Shown here in pieces: positions 20,736 to 32,672 of a DNA stretch of 64,000 bases. This DNA is from Artemia franciscana. Its lineage: Eukaryota; Arthropoda; Branchiopoda; Anostraca; Artemiidae. The notes under the pieces were generated by a model. It was not told the DNA's origin. It ran no database searches and was given only the letters and a program-made list of their open reading frames with translations. Each line of letters opens with the position of its first letter. Position 1 is the first letter of the stretch. A program made the translations under genes and the position numbers. The stretch lies in assembly GCF_032884065.1 (NCBI RefSeq), contig NC_088880.1:31523298-31587297 (forward strand). The letters are read 5' to 3'.

Positions 20736-21391
20736 TGGGCCCTTCCCACCCTTTATTTCGTTTATTTATTCGTTAGTTTTCACCTGTTTTTGTCTTATAG
20801 TTGTTTTATCTTTTAGAAGTTATTTCATTAAAAATATGGTTTTAACCTTGAAGAAGTGTGAATTAGCTCTTGAATCGGATACGGAAATTCTACAATTGTT
20901 TCGTTTGAGAAGTAACATATGTGGTTCGCGATTGTACTTGCAATGTTGTTTGAACAGAAAAATCCAGAAGAAGCTCGGAAACCAGAAGTCAAAGGAAGAA
21001 TATAAATTCAACAATAAAACTGTTCACTTCCCAGTAAGTGTTTAATCAATCTTATGCATGTGTGCACCTACACGCTAGAAAATTAATACTTGGGAGGAGG
21101 AGTAGAAAAATGAACCTTTGCCTTTTTCTCCAAGGCTGCAAATTTAAAAGAAATTCGGAAGACCTTTAATTCTGGAAATATGAATCTGGAAATATGAATA
21201 TGGGGTATGGGGACCACAGAGGATGGTAAATCCTTTTGTACCTACAGGGCTGCTGAAAAAGAAATATTTTTTTTTTTTGTAAATTTGGCATTTCCAATGA
21301 TCGGAGGAGGATGTATATAACTCCTTCAAAGTTTCATTTCCGTCAGGGTCCTACAAATAGTTGATGTTTTAAACCGTGTTCAATATTTATA
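20736..21391. other. Non-coding beyond the LINE truncation point
   Basis: Open frames continue by chance, but no RT thumb motif (such as xLGxxI) or LINE 3' tail is visible. No feature is supported. Confidence 0.4.
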
Positions 21392-21496
21392 TTTATGAAC
21401 AGACAACTTAATGTTTACATTTATGAACAGGAAACTTAATATTTACATTTATGAACAGAAAACTTAATATTTGCATTTATGAATGGAAAACTTAAC
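21392..21496. repeat. 28-bp tandem repeat, about 3.75 copies
   Basis: Unit TTTATGAACAGNAAACTTAA plus TATTTACA. Copies differ by one to four bases, with the last (TTTATGAATGGAAAACTTAA) most diverged. Confidence 0.9.
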
Positions 21497-21779
21497 ACTT
21501 CGCAAAGAAATCTTTGAGCTTTGATATTCGAGCTGACTGTTATAAAATCTGAACCAAATTATGACAGGTAGAATATTAAAGCTGGAGCTATATCAGGTTA
21601 AATTCTGTGTTTGTCCTTGATTAATGCATAAATGAAAATGCCCACTCAACAAGTAGCTTTGGAAATGCAACAGACACAACACCATAGGACTTTATCGCCT
21701 ATGCTTGTGTATTCTTTCGGTGTTCGTACCCAGAACTCAGGAAGATCTGCATGTCTAAACTCAAGAATACAGAGAAGAA

Positions 21780-22185
21780 AATATTGAAATAAAAACTAAT
21801 GCTTCTTTATCTGAGGTTGGCAATTTGGTTGCTTGCTCAAAAAAGGTTTGATCAAAGGGACTTGAAATCAAGTTTTCTTCACTATTTCGCTCCTGGGAGT
21901 ATTCCTTGAATACCACTTGAAGTTCTTATAATTGTGATGTAGTACTACATTTCACTTCCTCTGATAGTTTGGGATTGTTCTCTATCATGATACTATGAGG
22001 CGTTCCGAACGCCTCACACTGGTTCTTAATCATGCAGGATTCCCAGAATTTTAATTTCATTATTATGGAGTCAATCTTGTCAGATACCTTTAAAATTTTG
22101 ATCAAGATAATAGCTATCATTCCTGAATTAGCTACAAGTGGCAATTCTTTCTCAGTAGCCAGTTTTCTGTTAAAATGCATTTTCT
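21780..22185 (-). pseudogene. hAT-like transposase C-terminal fragment (ZBED5/SCAND3 type)
   Basis: On the minus strand: a segment ending IIMKLKFWESCMIKNQCEAF, then VKCSTTSQL, a stop, LQVVFKEYSQERNSEENL, SSPFDQTFFEQATKLPTS and DKEALVFIS. The order K-L-x-x-W-E...F, then L-x-x-F...Y, then NPF-like, then L-P...E-L-I matches the region preceding the C-terminal dimerisation domain of domesticated and active hAT-related proteins (ZBED5/SCAND3 style). The catalytic core and dimerisation tail are not visible. Identification rests on motif spacing read by eye. Confidence 0.45.
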
Positions 22186-24479
22186 GATTTTCGTTACTCT
22201 GGACCGTGCTTTGTTCTTTACTAAATTGCAGCTACCCCTCTGATAAAAATTACCGGGTCTTTTGCTTACGTAAACAAAAAAATTACCGATAAAAATTACC
22301 GGGTCTTTGTTTACGCGCTGCTTGTCTAAACTTAATCGATAATTTAACTATGATATGGTCCGATCCGCACTTCCAGCCGGTATCGCGTCCTGTGTAATCT
22401 TTGCTGTCTTATGTGGAGTTCATTCAGCGGAAAGATATGGGTATGTAGTCTATTTGAGAATATTGTCTGTCTCTAGACTTCCTTGTTAGGATATAAGAGG
22501 CTTGTGTCTGAAAGATCTGTTTGCTACCACAGGGTTTATTTCTTGAGCAAAAAGTTTAACCAATCTAGTTCATTGTTCGTATCTTTCATCTTTTACCTAT
22601 CTTCTGCCCATGTGTATACTCCTGTCACTACCCATATGAAATGTTTGTTATCGTTTTGACCGCCTTATTATGTTTACCATTTAATATATATTGCTTTTTT
22701 AGAGCTGACCCCTGAGTGTTCGTAGGCTGACAGTATAGTAATATTAAATAGCTCAATTTCGAATCCAACTTTTGCAAGGTTCCCACTCTAGTGGAGCTTG
22801 TGCTGGTAACTCTTTTTGAGTTTCTGTTCATTGACCTTAAGAGAAATCTAACACCTTCACTAACACTGCTATCATTGAGTCCTAGGTTACAAATGGAGAA
22901 AGTATTCTTTGTATCTGGTGTTGCTATTGGAGGATTTTCAATAGTGCCATTATTGTACCATAAAAGATATACAGAAGAGAAGAGATATACAGAAGAGAGA
23001 ATCATGAGGACGTTTTTCCTCATTTTTCCTCATTCTCATTATTCAGAATTTAGGACATGGCCAAAAAGCATGATTTTTTTAGTTGCACTCTCGTTGCGGC
23101 AGCTTGCAGAGTTGAAGGATTAATTCCAAGTAACTGAAGATCATAAGTGCTAGATTGGGGAAATTTTTTCCAAATACGAAGGTGAAAGTGTTATTTGGCG
23201 TTAGAATTAAAAAATAAAAATCAGAACGGGTAAAACTATCTGCGAAACGGTAATTTAGTCTAGCCTATGTGAAAAATGTTGTAAACCAAACTAAAACTGT
23301 ACTCAAATAGTTTCTGATCATAGATTCAGATTTTGAAAAAAAAAGTGGGCTAGTATTGTTCAAAATGCCTATCATAAATTTTTATCTTAATTATAATTAA
23401 TAATAATATCAATTCATTAAAAAGGCTTGACTTCAAAAAAAGCAGAAAGTGGGCTACTATTGTTTGAACTGCCTATCAAAAACTTTAATCTTAGAATATT
23501 AATTCATTAAAATGGCAAGACCTGAACAAAAAACCTCAGAATTCATTTTGCGCAGGTAAATTAAAAAGCTAAATTGTTTGTCTCTAGATCGATTTGTTTG
23601 TAATATAAAACTAGAGGCATATAAAAAGTCCATTTCCACTAAAATAATGAAGAGGAAAGTCTGTGTTTGAGTCAGATATTAAATTATATGGAGATCTAAG
23701 GGGCATGAACCCCTCTATATTTGTAAAAGTACTTATTTACGGGTATTTTCATTAAAAAGTGGAATTTTTTAGTATTTTTGGTTCACATAAATGTAAAGAG
23801 TATTAATTTTTCCCTCTTTATAACTTGTAAACACATTTTCCCTCTCCCGTTTTTGTAAATCAATGCATTTGACCTAAAGTTTAACAAGTTGTAAATTCAA
23901 ATTTTCCTCTTTTCTTTTTCTTAACAGAGGAAGGCTTTCAAAATTATTCAAATATTCAACATTACATAAAGCTTCAAATAGAGTTGTTGAAAGTTTTTAC
24001 TTGCATTAAAACTGTTACTAGCAAAAAAACACAACACGATTATGAGATTCAAAGTTATACAGCCTTTTTTAGGTAACTAAAAGCAGCGCCATGGTGGCAA
24101 GGTGCTAAATATTTATCATTCTGCCATTCTGGTCTTTTGTGAGCATATAATCTGTTGTATCCGCATGTTTCTATTCATAAAAATTAAACCGTCAATAAAA
24201 TTTTAATTCATGAATTAGTTTCGTAATTTTCAAATTATCGCACTCAGATCTTTTCCAGCCTCCTGTTATGTCTAATTTTCCAAGTTGGTTGACTCTATTT
24301 GTATGCCTCTATTGTATTATATACATGTATTAAATCTCTATGTATTATATCTAAATGTATTAAAATGTGTCTATTATAAGACTCCATTTGTATCTATTTC
24401 TTTCAGTTTCATTATGAATTATTCTGAATATTTTACTATAGATCTATTTGCTATTTATTAATTATTTTTATCTTGTAGA
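22186..24479. other. Non-coding, nothing firmly recognised
   Basis: The word AAAATTACCGGGTCTTTTG-like occurs twice around 22250 and 22290 (ATAAAAATTACCGGGTCTTT). AGATATACAGAAGAGA is duplicated at 22967-23000. Open frames on both strands at 22630-23120 overlap and show no family motif. Two related segments containing AGTGGGCTA and GCCTATCA lie near 23345 and 23450 (about 100 bp apart). Confidence 0.4.
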
Positions 24480-24566
24480 AGCTGAAGAGGTTTCATCAAT
24501 TGATAACATAGCGAGCAGAGATGCTTGTAGTTCTAGTCTGTCATCTGAACATCAAAATCGACCTGT
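24480..24566 (+). CDS. Candidate exon of unknown gene
   Basis: A clean frame, EEVSSIDNIASRDACSSSL then SSEHQNRP, lies between a plausible acceptor (TTTTTATCTTGTAG, AG at 24477-24478) and a strong donor consensus CCT|GTGAGTATTT at 24567. A longer form could end at the weaker donor GAAG|GTATAT near 24631. The serine-rich content has no recognised domain, and the splice phase does not fit the SPCS2 exon at 13382. It could be a chance combination of sites. Confidence 0.3.
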
Positions 24567-24863
24567 GAGTATTTCATTCAGAATGTCAAAGTTATCGTCA
24601 GGCTCTAAGGAACTGCTTAGAAATGACGAAGGTATATTTCCAACTAACATTAGTGTGAAGTCCAGGTTGATTAAGAAATATTCTTTCCGAAAGTATTTCC
24701 TACATAAAAAATATTTTGTATGAAGTAAGGCTTAGTTTACATTTTGACTCCATGAAAAATGTATCTAAGCAATTTCAATGTAATATACCAAATTAGTCTT
24801 AAAACTGAAAGTTGATCTTGAGCCTCTTAACATTTATATAAAAACTTTCTTTTTAAGTAACTA

Positions 24864-24864
<1 letters not shown>

Positions 24865-24929
<65 letters not shown>

Positions 24930-24943
24930 CTCTCTCTCTCTCT
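24865..24943. repeat. (CT)n microsatellite
   Basis: About 79 bp of CT repeat with a short TTTCTTTCTTTC interruption near 24918. It is a polypurine/polypyrimidine tract that can form triplex DNA. Confidence 0.97.
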
Positions 24944-24945
24944 TA

Positions 24946-24976
24946 CATCATCATCATGTTTATCATGATGATGATG
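24946..24976. repeat. (CAT)4/(ATG)4 hairpin
   Basis: CATCATCATCATG, loop TTTAT, then CATGATGATGATG: a perfect 13-bp stem directly after the (CT)n tract. Confidence 0.9.
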
Positions 24977-24985
24977 ATGATTATC

Positions 24986-25559
24986 ATCTCATCTGCATAT
25001 GATTTTTTTTACTTTACTGATTTTCTTGAATTTACATTTACATTTGCATTTGCATTTGATTTACTGATTTTATTTTGCAAAACATCAATTTTCTCCTATT
25101 GATGATTAAATGATGCAGGTGATAGTCTTGATAATAATTATAAAGTGACGTTTAAAATAAAATTTTAAAGTAAGTTTAGTTCATTCTCTAAGGAAATGTC
25201 TTAAGTTTTATCATACAAGTGACTGTTTGAATGAATAGATGACACGAAAATTATGCTTTTTGATGAAATTACAGAATAGAGAGAATGAAAATTTATAATC
25301 ACTGAACCCCTCTTATACGAGGTAGAATAGAATTTATTTGAATATCTCTTTCACAGGATGGTTGCTTAATTTGAATTTCGTGTCTCAAATAGAACCAACA
25401 CATATATATCGTATTGAAATAACTCGACCTTCACGTCAAACATAATCAAATACATGTCTCATCAACTGTATCAAATACATAGAGAAAACGAGTTAAAACT
25501 TGGTTAATAAGTTAAAAAGAAAAATAAATAGATAAAAATAATATTAATGACTAGTTTTA
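24986..25559. other. Non-coding, short CATTTR repeats
   Basis: A small degenerate array ACATTTACATTTGCATTTGC lies at about 25033. The rest is AT-rich and unremarkable. Confidence 0.45.
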
Positions 25560-26512
25560 AGGCTATTATTTAATTTGAAAAAAAAACTCGGAACCAAACT
25601 CCTGCGATATCTTTATTTTTAACTGGGGTGGGAGTCAATTTGGGGGCTTTTGGGGATTTATATGGGATAGTCTGTTGCAGGCGAAAAGGTAGGGTTTGTG
25701 GATGACGGAACATAATTGAATAACAGACAGGGTCTTGGTACCGGAATGAAGCCATAGGGGGCTCATTCTCTCGGCTAACTTGATGAGGTTGAACTTACTC
25801 AGTAGATAAGGAAGATGATACCTTCCTTCCTTCCCTTACAAAGTAGATAATATGGAACCTTCCCTTCACCATTTATATTTCTAAGTGATTGATCTCGGAG
25901 ACTTTCAATTTCATTTGGACAATTTCAATCACTCAACATGATGAAGTTGAACTTACCTTGTAAACAATGATATGGAACCTTCCCTTCACCATTTATGATT
26001 CTAAGTGCTTGTTTTTCGACATTTTTAATCTTATAAATATGTTCTGAAGAAAGACCGAAATGCCGCACTGGACAAGCATACTCCAGTATTGGCCAAATAA
26101 AACAACAATAAAGTTGGGGAGGAAAATTTTCACCCCGAGTAGTTTAATGCAAGTGACAGAGATTTTGGAAGGAATGGGGTTTGTGAAAGAAGTGGGTGAT
26201 TTAAAAATTAACTGTCATAGCTGACGATTTATTAGTGTTAAGTTTCATCTTCGACAAACAAGCTACCTGTTAAACGTCAAGAAATGTCATAATTGCGCTT
26301 TTGATATTTCGTCGACTAACATCAAGTGTAAACAGATCGTCCACATACTTCCATTGATCTGCGTGGTCAGTTATGAGGCTATTTTTAATTATAAAGAACA
26401 AAATGGGATCTATCAGGGCTCCCTAGTGGACCCCACATAGGATAGGGAGTGGATCGGAATAAACATTTTTATATTTAAGCATTTGAGAGCGATTTGTTGA
26501 AAAAGGCAAGTG
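25560..26512 (-). pseudogene. LINE reverse transcriptase palm and C-terminus (3' half of a LINE split by nested insertion)
   Basis: Minus strand in order: STNRSQMLKYKNVYSDPLP, LCGVHxGALIDPILFFI (pattern GVPQGxxLGPILF), QWKYVDDL with the catalytic YVDD at 26336-26347, KMKLNTNKSSAM, then YCCFIWPILEYACPVRHFGL and ALRIINGEGR, and near 25700 a tail ending LQQTIPYKSPKAP that resembles the LINE C-terminal R-x-SxIPY pattern. Frameshifts and stops are numerous. Two near-repeats of ATGGAACCTTCCCTTCACCA (25853 and 25974) show a local tandem duplication. The matching N-terminal RT part lies at 27239-28150 on the same strand. Confidence 0.65.
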
Positions 26513-27238
26513 TTTTAATAATAATAATAATAATCTTTATTCTTTCCCTTTATCACAATGCAATAACATGGGTATCGTCAAACAAAAAAAAGAGAAAAAC
26601 GCAAAAAGACGCAACATAAAGAACACACATGATGAGCTATCACGTCGATTTGGGGATATTGTCATTGTAGTGCTTCACGTAGCATGGAACGAAGGAGTTT
26701 AAAAATCTTGTCGTTGAGTAAATAGGCGGGCATTCATAACAGTTCTTTTCCCTGTTTAAAAGTTGCCAGCCTCGTTTTGTGTGCGTGGGTCACTGAAGTA
26801 AACTGAGGCAGGATATCTCGTTGCGTTGGGGACTTCAGGATGTCAGCTCCAAACTTCATCAGCGTTTCGTGCCTCCTTTCATCCAGGGTTGGGAGCCTGA
26901 TTTCGCTCAAGCTTTCTTCGTAGTTTTTGTAATTTGATCCAAGAATTATTTTGCAGGCTCTTGTTGAATTGTTTCAAGCTCACTTCTGTCTTTCTCTGTG
27001 AGCGATGGGTGCCAGACAGGACAGCCGTACATGACTATGGGCATTACTTAAGTTTTGTAGCACGAAAGAAGGAGTTGTTCTGTCATTCCAAACCTTCTGA
27101 GATTTGCGAAGGATTTTAGAAGACCAGCTGCTTTTGCTGTGATCTGGTTGATGTGATCTCCGAACGTAAGATCGTCAGTTGTGAGATGCTGAGTATTTAG
27201 ACTAATTTCTTTGTTTGAAGAGGTGCAGATGCGTCAAT
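26513..27238 (-). pseudogene. L2/CR1-like LINE 3' fragment with (TAA)n tail, nested in another LINE
   Basis: Minus strand: DDLTFGDHINQITAKAAGLL, SFANLRRFGMTEQLLLSCYK, then MYGCPVWHPSLTEKDRSELE, LILGSNYKNYEESLSEIRLP and TLDERRHETLMKFGADILKS, with TRLATFKQGKELL near the end. This is the classic C-terminal region of CR1/L2 reverse transcriptases. The element ends at its 3' side in (ATT)n on the minus strand (TAATAATAAT at 26516-26534), as L2-type elements do. It is 5'-truncated near 27238, as expected for target-primed insertion. One stop (near 27030) and a frameshift are present. Confidence 0.75.
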
Positions 27239-28150
27239 TCTCTTCTTCTTCAGGAAGTTGACACGCAACACACTAGAAAAGGACTCACTTGAAACACATT
27301 CAGCAGGTTATTTACAAGGATATTGTTGTCAGTTAAGTCGTGCGCTTTCTGGAGACTGATTAATAAAATATTCCACCAAGTATCAAGGTTTCTAAGAATG
27401 GCGCCAAGAAGACTAACAAGATAGTGTGAACTAGATGTTTCCTTTGGGTTTCCACACTGTTGTGTGTCAATAAGTTCAAGAATCTCCACCTTTGACAAAT
27501 TAGCTAAGGGATTTCAGCGAGAGTGAGGCATAAGAAAATGGTGCCAAGGTGAATGGTCATACTCCAGTAAAATCGTTCAGGTCTCCCTTTTTTGATTAGT
27601 AGTAATATAGTCCAGCTTTCAGCACGACGTTTAAAACCCAGAATTACTAATATCATTGAAAATACTAACAAGTGGTTTTGATAGTTTATCAGGGATTGCT
27701 TTTATTATAGAACCACTGGGACATCAGTGAGGCATAAAGTAGTTTTTTTCAGTTCTGGTAGCTTTGCCATTATTTCCTTTGCTGAAATTTTCAGGATTTT
27801 ATCTTTTTGAGTTTCAGGGATAAGATGGTTTTCCAAGAAAGAGGGGGAACGTTTGCACAATGTTAGCCTGGTGTTTATTAAGCTCATTGGCTGTCTGTTA
27901 AGACGGTTCATTCAAAAGAAAATCAAGGTTATTGCACGTGCAACCCCCTGTTTCTTTTACTTTTTTAAGCCATTGTTGAGGTTTACTCTGTTTTAAGTAA
28001 TTTACTTAATTCTTACCATATCAAGAAACAGCACGATGTGTTTCTTGCTTTATTTGTTTACGAAGGGCTAAGGCAAGATCTTTCGTTGTAAGGCGAAAAT
28101 GTTTTAGTTTCAAATGGATTAACCCTTTTAATGGAGTCAGGTTGAAGTAA
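27239..28150 (-). pseudogene. LINE reverse transcriptase N-terminal part (5' half of the split LINE)
   Basis: Minus strand: LRKQIKQETHRAVS, VNYLKQSKPQQWLKKVKETG (pre-RT region), SKPLVSIFNDISNSGF, KVEILELIDTQQCGNPKETS, SSHYLVSLLGAILRNLD, then LISLQKAHDLTDNNILVNNL where LQKAHDL corresponds to the F-x-KAFD motif (Asp retained), and NVFQVSPFLV. This continues logically into TNRSQMLKYKN at 26500 once 26513-27238 is removed. Stops and frameshifts are scattered throughout. Confidence 0.65.
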
Positions 28151-29039
28151 GAAGTATGGTATTGAAATTGTCATTGTCAGAACCTCTTATTTCAACTTAA
28201 TCTTCGTTGTTTTGTGTTAGAAACATTTTCAGAAACAAGCTGGCTTAATATGGAATGTTTAATAAAGGGTGGGAGGGTAGTGTACAAAATGAGATAAATG
28301 AAATTCATTTTTAAAGTTCAGTTCATATTAAAATTTGGTTCTTTTTATTACTTTCATATGGCAGTTTTTGAGAGCTCACTTTCGTTTATATTATCCCGCA
28401 AAATTTTGCTAAGGATAGTGTAGTGAGCATTTAAACAAAATCACTGAACATTCTTTTTCGGAGTTCGTATGTAGCAATAGCAATAATTCTTTTTCAAAAT
28501 TATTTTTTTGAGTAAAGCTATAGCACAAAAGCGTTACTTTAGTGGATTAAAAATATTCTAGTCGTCAAACTTGTAAGTCTTACAATTGAAACTGCAACCT
28601 CCCTTCCAACTTGTGCTTGGGTATTCCCCTAGGGTCGACATTTGATTGTTCGTATGTTAATATTCTATTTTACTTAAATTCTAAAATCTTTTTTTTTATG
28701 ATGATACAAGTAAAACCTTGAGATAGACGATATCACTCGTCTTTTTTCACTTTGCAATATCACAGCGTGTTAACAAAATGCAATCCTTGTCACTGGTACT
28801 TCAACCAAATTCCGTTACATCAAGGTTTTTTTTTATTTGAGAAGTAACGTTGCTTTTTTCAAATTTTATTTTACCGGTTAATTCATGTTGGAATCGACAA
28901 TATTGGAGAATCAACATTGCTGCGCACAAGAAGACAAGCTCTCAATTACCAAATCTTACCAACCGTAAAAAAAGCCTCTTCGAGTGCTTATAGTTAGTCG
29001 TCTGATTTTTTGAACCCTAGTAAAGACTTTATATACCAT
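28151..29039. other. Non-coding, nothing recognised
   Basis: May include upstream decayed LINE sequence, but no motif is readable. Confidence 0.4.
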
Positions 29040-31590
29040 AGAAAGTAGAAGAGTACTCATATGACTTCGATTTTTATGGCACTTGGTATTAACCAAGTGA
29101 CATATAGCTATCGCAAATTCTGTCGGTCTGTCGGTCTGTCTGTCGGTCCTGGTTTTGCTACTTTAGGCACTACCAGGTAATCTAGGACGATGAAATTTGA
29201 CAAGCGTATCAGGGACAGGACCAGATTAAATTAGAAATAGTCATTTTCCCGATTTGACCAACTGGGGGGGGGGGGGAGTGGGAGGCCGGTTAATTCGGAA
29301 AAAAATGAAGTATTTCTAACTTATGAGTGGGGGATGGGATCTTGATGAGATTTGATGTTTGGAATGATATTGTGTCTCAGAGCTCTTATTTTAAGTTCCG
29401 ACCGGATCTGATGACATTGGGGGGAGTTGGACGGGGGAAACCTAAAATCTTGGAAAACACTTAGAGTGGAGGGATCGGGATGAAACTTGATGGGAAAAAT
29501 AAGCACAAGTCCCCGATACATGATTGACATAATCGGAACGGATCCGCTCTCTTTGGGGTAGTTGGGGGGGGGGGGGGGTAATTCTTAGAAATTAGAAAAA
29601 ATTATGTATTTTTAACTTACGAACGGGTGATCGGATCTCAATGAAATTTGATATTTAGAAGAATATCGTGTCTTAGAGCTCTTATTTTAAATCCTCACCA
29701 GATCTAGTGACATTGGGAGGAGTTGGGAGGGGGAAACCTAAAACTTGGAAAACACTTAGAGTGGAGGAATCGAGATGAAACTTGGTTGGAAAAATAAACA
29801 CAAGTCCTAGATACATGATTGACATAAACGGAACGGATCTGCTCTCTTTGGGGTAGTTGGGGCGGGGGGTATTTCTGAAAAATTAGAAAAAATGAGGTGT
29901 TTTTAACTTACGAAGGGGTGATTGGATTTCAATGAAATTTGATATTTAGAAGGATATCGTGCTTCAGAGCTCTTATTTTAAACCTGACCGGATCTGGTGA
30001 CATTGGGGGGGGGGAGTTGGGAGGGGGAAACCTAAAACTTGGAAAACACTTAGAGTGGAGGGATCCGGATGAAACATGGTGGAAAAAATGAGCAGAAGTC
30101 CTAGATACATGATTGACATAACTGGAACGGATCTGTCCTCTTTGGGGTAGTTGGGGGAGGGGTTAATTATGAATAATTAGAAAAAAATGAGGTATTTTTA
30201 ACTTATGAACGGGTGATCGGATCTCAATGAAATTTGATATTTAGAATGGTATCGTGTCTCAAAGCTCTTATTTTAAATCCTGACCGGATCTGGTGACATT
30301 GGGGGAAGTTTGGGTTGAAGGAACCTAAAATCGTGGAAAACGCTTAAATTGGAGGGATTGGGATGAAACTTGGTGGGAAAAATAAGCAGAAGTCTTACAT
30401 ACGTGATTTACATAATTGGAACGGATCCGCTCTATTGGGGGGGGGGGGGTTAATCCTGAAAAATAAGAAAAAATGACGTAAACTTACGAAGGAGGGATCG
30501 GATCTTCATGAAACTTCATATTTAGAAGGAACTCGTAACTCAGATCTCTTACTTTAAATCTCAACTGGATCAAGGGTAATTGGGGGGGGGGGGGCAGTTG
30601 GGGGGGACCGGAAATCTTAGAAAATACTTAAAGCGGTGAGATCAGGATGAAACTGGATGGGAAGAATAGAAACCTGTCTAAGATACGTGACTGACATAAC
30701 CGGACCGGATCTGCTCTCTTTGGGGAAATTGGGGAGGGGTAATTTTGAAAATTGAGGTATTTGTAACTTACGAAAGGGTGACCAGATCTTAATGAAATTT
30801 GATATTTAGAAGGATCTTGTGCTCTAAAGTTCTAATTTTAAATTCCGACCAGATCTTTTGACATTGGGGGGAGTTGGAGGGGGAAACCGGAATTCTTGGA
30901 AAACGTGAAAATTGGGGTATTTTTATCTTACGTATAGATTATCAAATCTTAAAGAAATTTAATTTTTAGAAGGAATTCATGTCTCAGAGCTCTTATTTCA
31001 AATCCCGACCAGATCTTTTGACATTGGGGGGAGTTGAAGGGGGAAATCTTGGAAAAACACTTGGAATGGAGGAATCGGGATGAAGCTTGGTGGATAGAAT
31101 AAACAAATGTCCTTGATACGTGATTGACAGAATCGTACTGGATTCGCTCTCTTTGGGGGAGTCGGGGGGAGGGGTTCAGTGATTTGGCGATTTTGGTGCT
31201 TCTGGACGTGCTAGAACAATGAAAATTGGTAGGTGTGTCAGGGAGCTGCACAGTTTGACTTGATAAAGTCGTTTTCCGAGATTTGACCATCTGGGGGGCT
31301 AAAGGGAGAGGAAAAATTAGAAAAAATTAGGTATTTATAACTTACGAGTGGGTGATCGGATCTTAATGAATTTTGATATTTAGAAGGACATCGTGACTCA
31401 GAGCTCTTATTTTAAATCGTGACCGGCATTAAGCCTCTTATTTTCCTTTTTAAATCAATCTATTGATTCACAGAATTTTGTTAGAGCTCATACCATATGA
31501 TCTCTTGGCTCTTAGCTCTTCTCGCCTCGTCACAAGTGCCATATGAGCTCTTAGCTCTTGTTTATTTAAAAAAACAAGAAGCACACAAGA
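29040..31590 (+). mobile_element. Repeat element with internal G-run tandem array
   Basis: The left end contains an inverted repeat CACTTGG-TATTAA-CCAAGTG (about 29080-29099) and a short (GTCGGTCT)n-like tract at 29120-29150. Then comes GGCACTACCAGGTAATCTAG and a long tandem array (29240-31430). GGACGTGCTAGAACAATGAA (about 31200) repeats the theme of the left flank (TCTAGGACGATGAAATTTGA). The right end has repeated words GAGCTC and CTCTTAGCTCTT and CACAAGTGCCATATGAG (about 31530), which partly complements ATGGCACTTGG at the left. It looks like one element, but boundaries and class are unknown. Confidence 0.5.
29240..31430. repeat. Tandem array, about 290-bp monomer, 7-8 units, G-runs in each
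   Basis: The landmark AGAGCTCTTATTTTAAAT or a variant recurs at about 29380, 29679, 29970, 30264, 30547, 30824, 30987 and 31400, giving spacings near 290 bp except one short (163) and one long (413). Each unit also contains GGATCGGATCTCAATGAAAT-type and GGAAAACACTTAGAGTGGAG-type words. Plus-strand G runs of 7-15 bases follow GACATT and CTCTTT in many units (e.g. 29264-29276, 29564-29578, 30437-30449). Minus-strand open frames in it are by-products of the repeats. Confidence 0.85.
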
Positions 31591-32672
31591 AAGAAATAAC
31601 CTAATATCCCTGTCACGGCTATCTGTCTTGTACAAGCGTTGTTCTTTCATCGCGGTAGTTCTGTTTGCACCATGGACAGCTCTGGGATCTTTAAAAAAAG
31701 AGCACCTTTCTGATGCTCTTGCATTTATTATCTATTTTTTATTAATCTATGTTTGTTTTTAAGTGGCATTGTGGTATTATTTTTTAATTTTAGGTACATC
31801 TGCAGTTTTTTAAGCTTTTCCACTTATGATTCAATGATTATACCTTATAATTTGGACAAAACTAAAGCATTCTATCAAAATTTTCGATCATTCTGTAAAA
31901 ATTTTCCGGGTGGATAGCGAGGGAGATTATTATTCATATGAACTAAATATCTCCGCAACTTTTGTCTCTTATATGGCTGAAGTAATCCTGGCCTACATCG
32001 TGTATGCTAGGTTCGTATACGTATACGGATTAGGCATAATTCGTTTATACCGGAAATATGCTAACCGGAATACAATCTTTATTTTAATCAACCGTTTTAT
32101 TAAAATTATCTTTCTACGTCGTATTTTGACGTAACGGTTTTCTTGCGTAAATAAATAAAAAAAAATTAAATTGCGGTGTCCTTGCTACTGGAATTTTAAT
32201 TAAGGTGTGTACATACCTCGAAATTTTAGAGCGGATCAGGCTAAAACAACAATTAAAACATTTGTACTAATCGATCTAACATCCTTTTCTTCCACAATTT
32301 ATAGTCTTCTTTAAGGTCTTATGTCTCGTCTGCTTCCCCTCATAGTTTCATTCCGATCGTTCTAAAACAATGTTTGGTCCGTTTTGGGATTTTAGAAATA
32401 ATAAAAACCGACTTATAAAAAAAGATCGTTTCACCCTCATAGGTTTATTTGGCCCTATATATATTACCCGTTAACTAATAGCCTATGGGAGGTAAAATGA
32501 GTTCACGTCCTTCTATACTGTAAGTCTAAGTCTAAATTTCACCAAATCCTGTATATATATCAAGATTCCTCCATATGTAGGATCAGTTATGTTTTGGCAC
32601 TGTTCGTTTTTGAATCACTTTTCTTTAAATGTCTCTTATCTCCAAACTATTGAAGTCTGTTTTCTTTTCTAG
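31591..32672. other. Non-coding, nothing recognised
   Basis: An open frame at 31910-32134 has no recognisable similarity. The end (about 32655-32672) is a good polypyrimidine acceptor. Confidence 0.4.

Noticed and set aside
22628..23123. Overlapping long frames on both strands
   Set aside because: Neither strand shows a known domain; the two frames mirror each other, so at most one could be real and neither can be supported.
29321..31290. Minus-strand frames with repeated words such as IRALRH
   Set aside because: By-products of the tandem array; no start context or domain, and the phase shifts between units.
29240..31430. CRISPR array
   Set aside because: Repeats are about 290 bp and contiguous, without short unique spacers, in a eukaryotic context.
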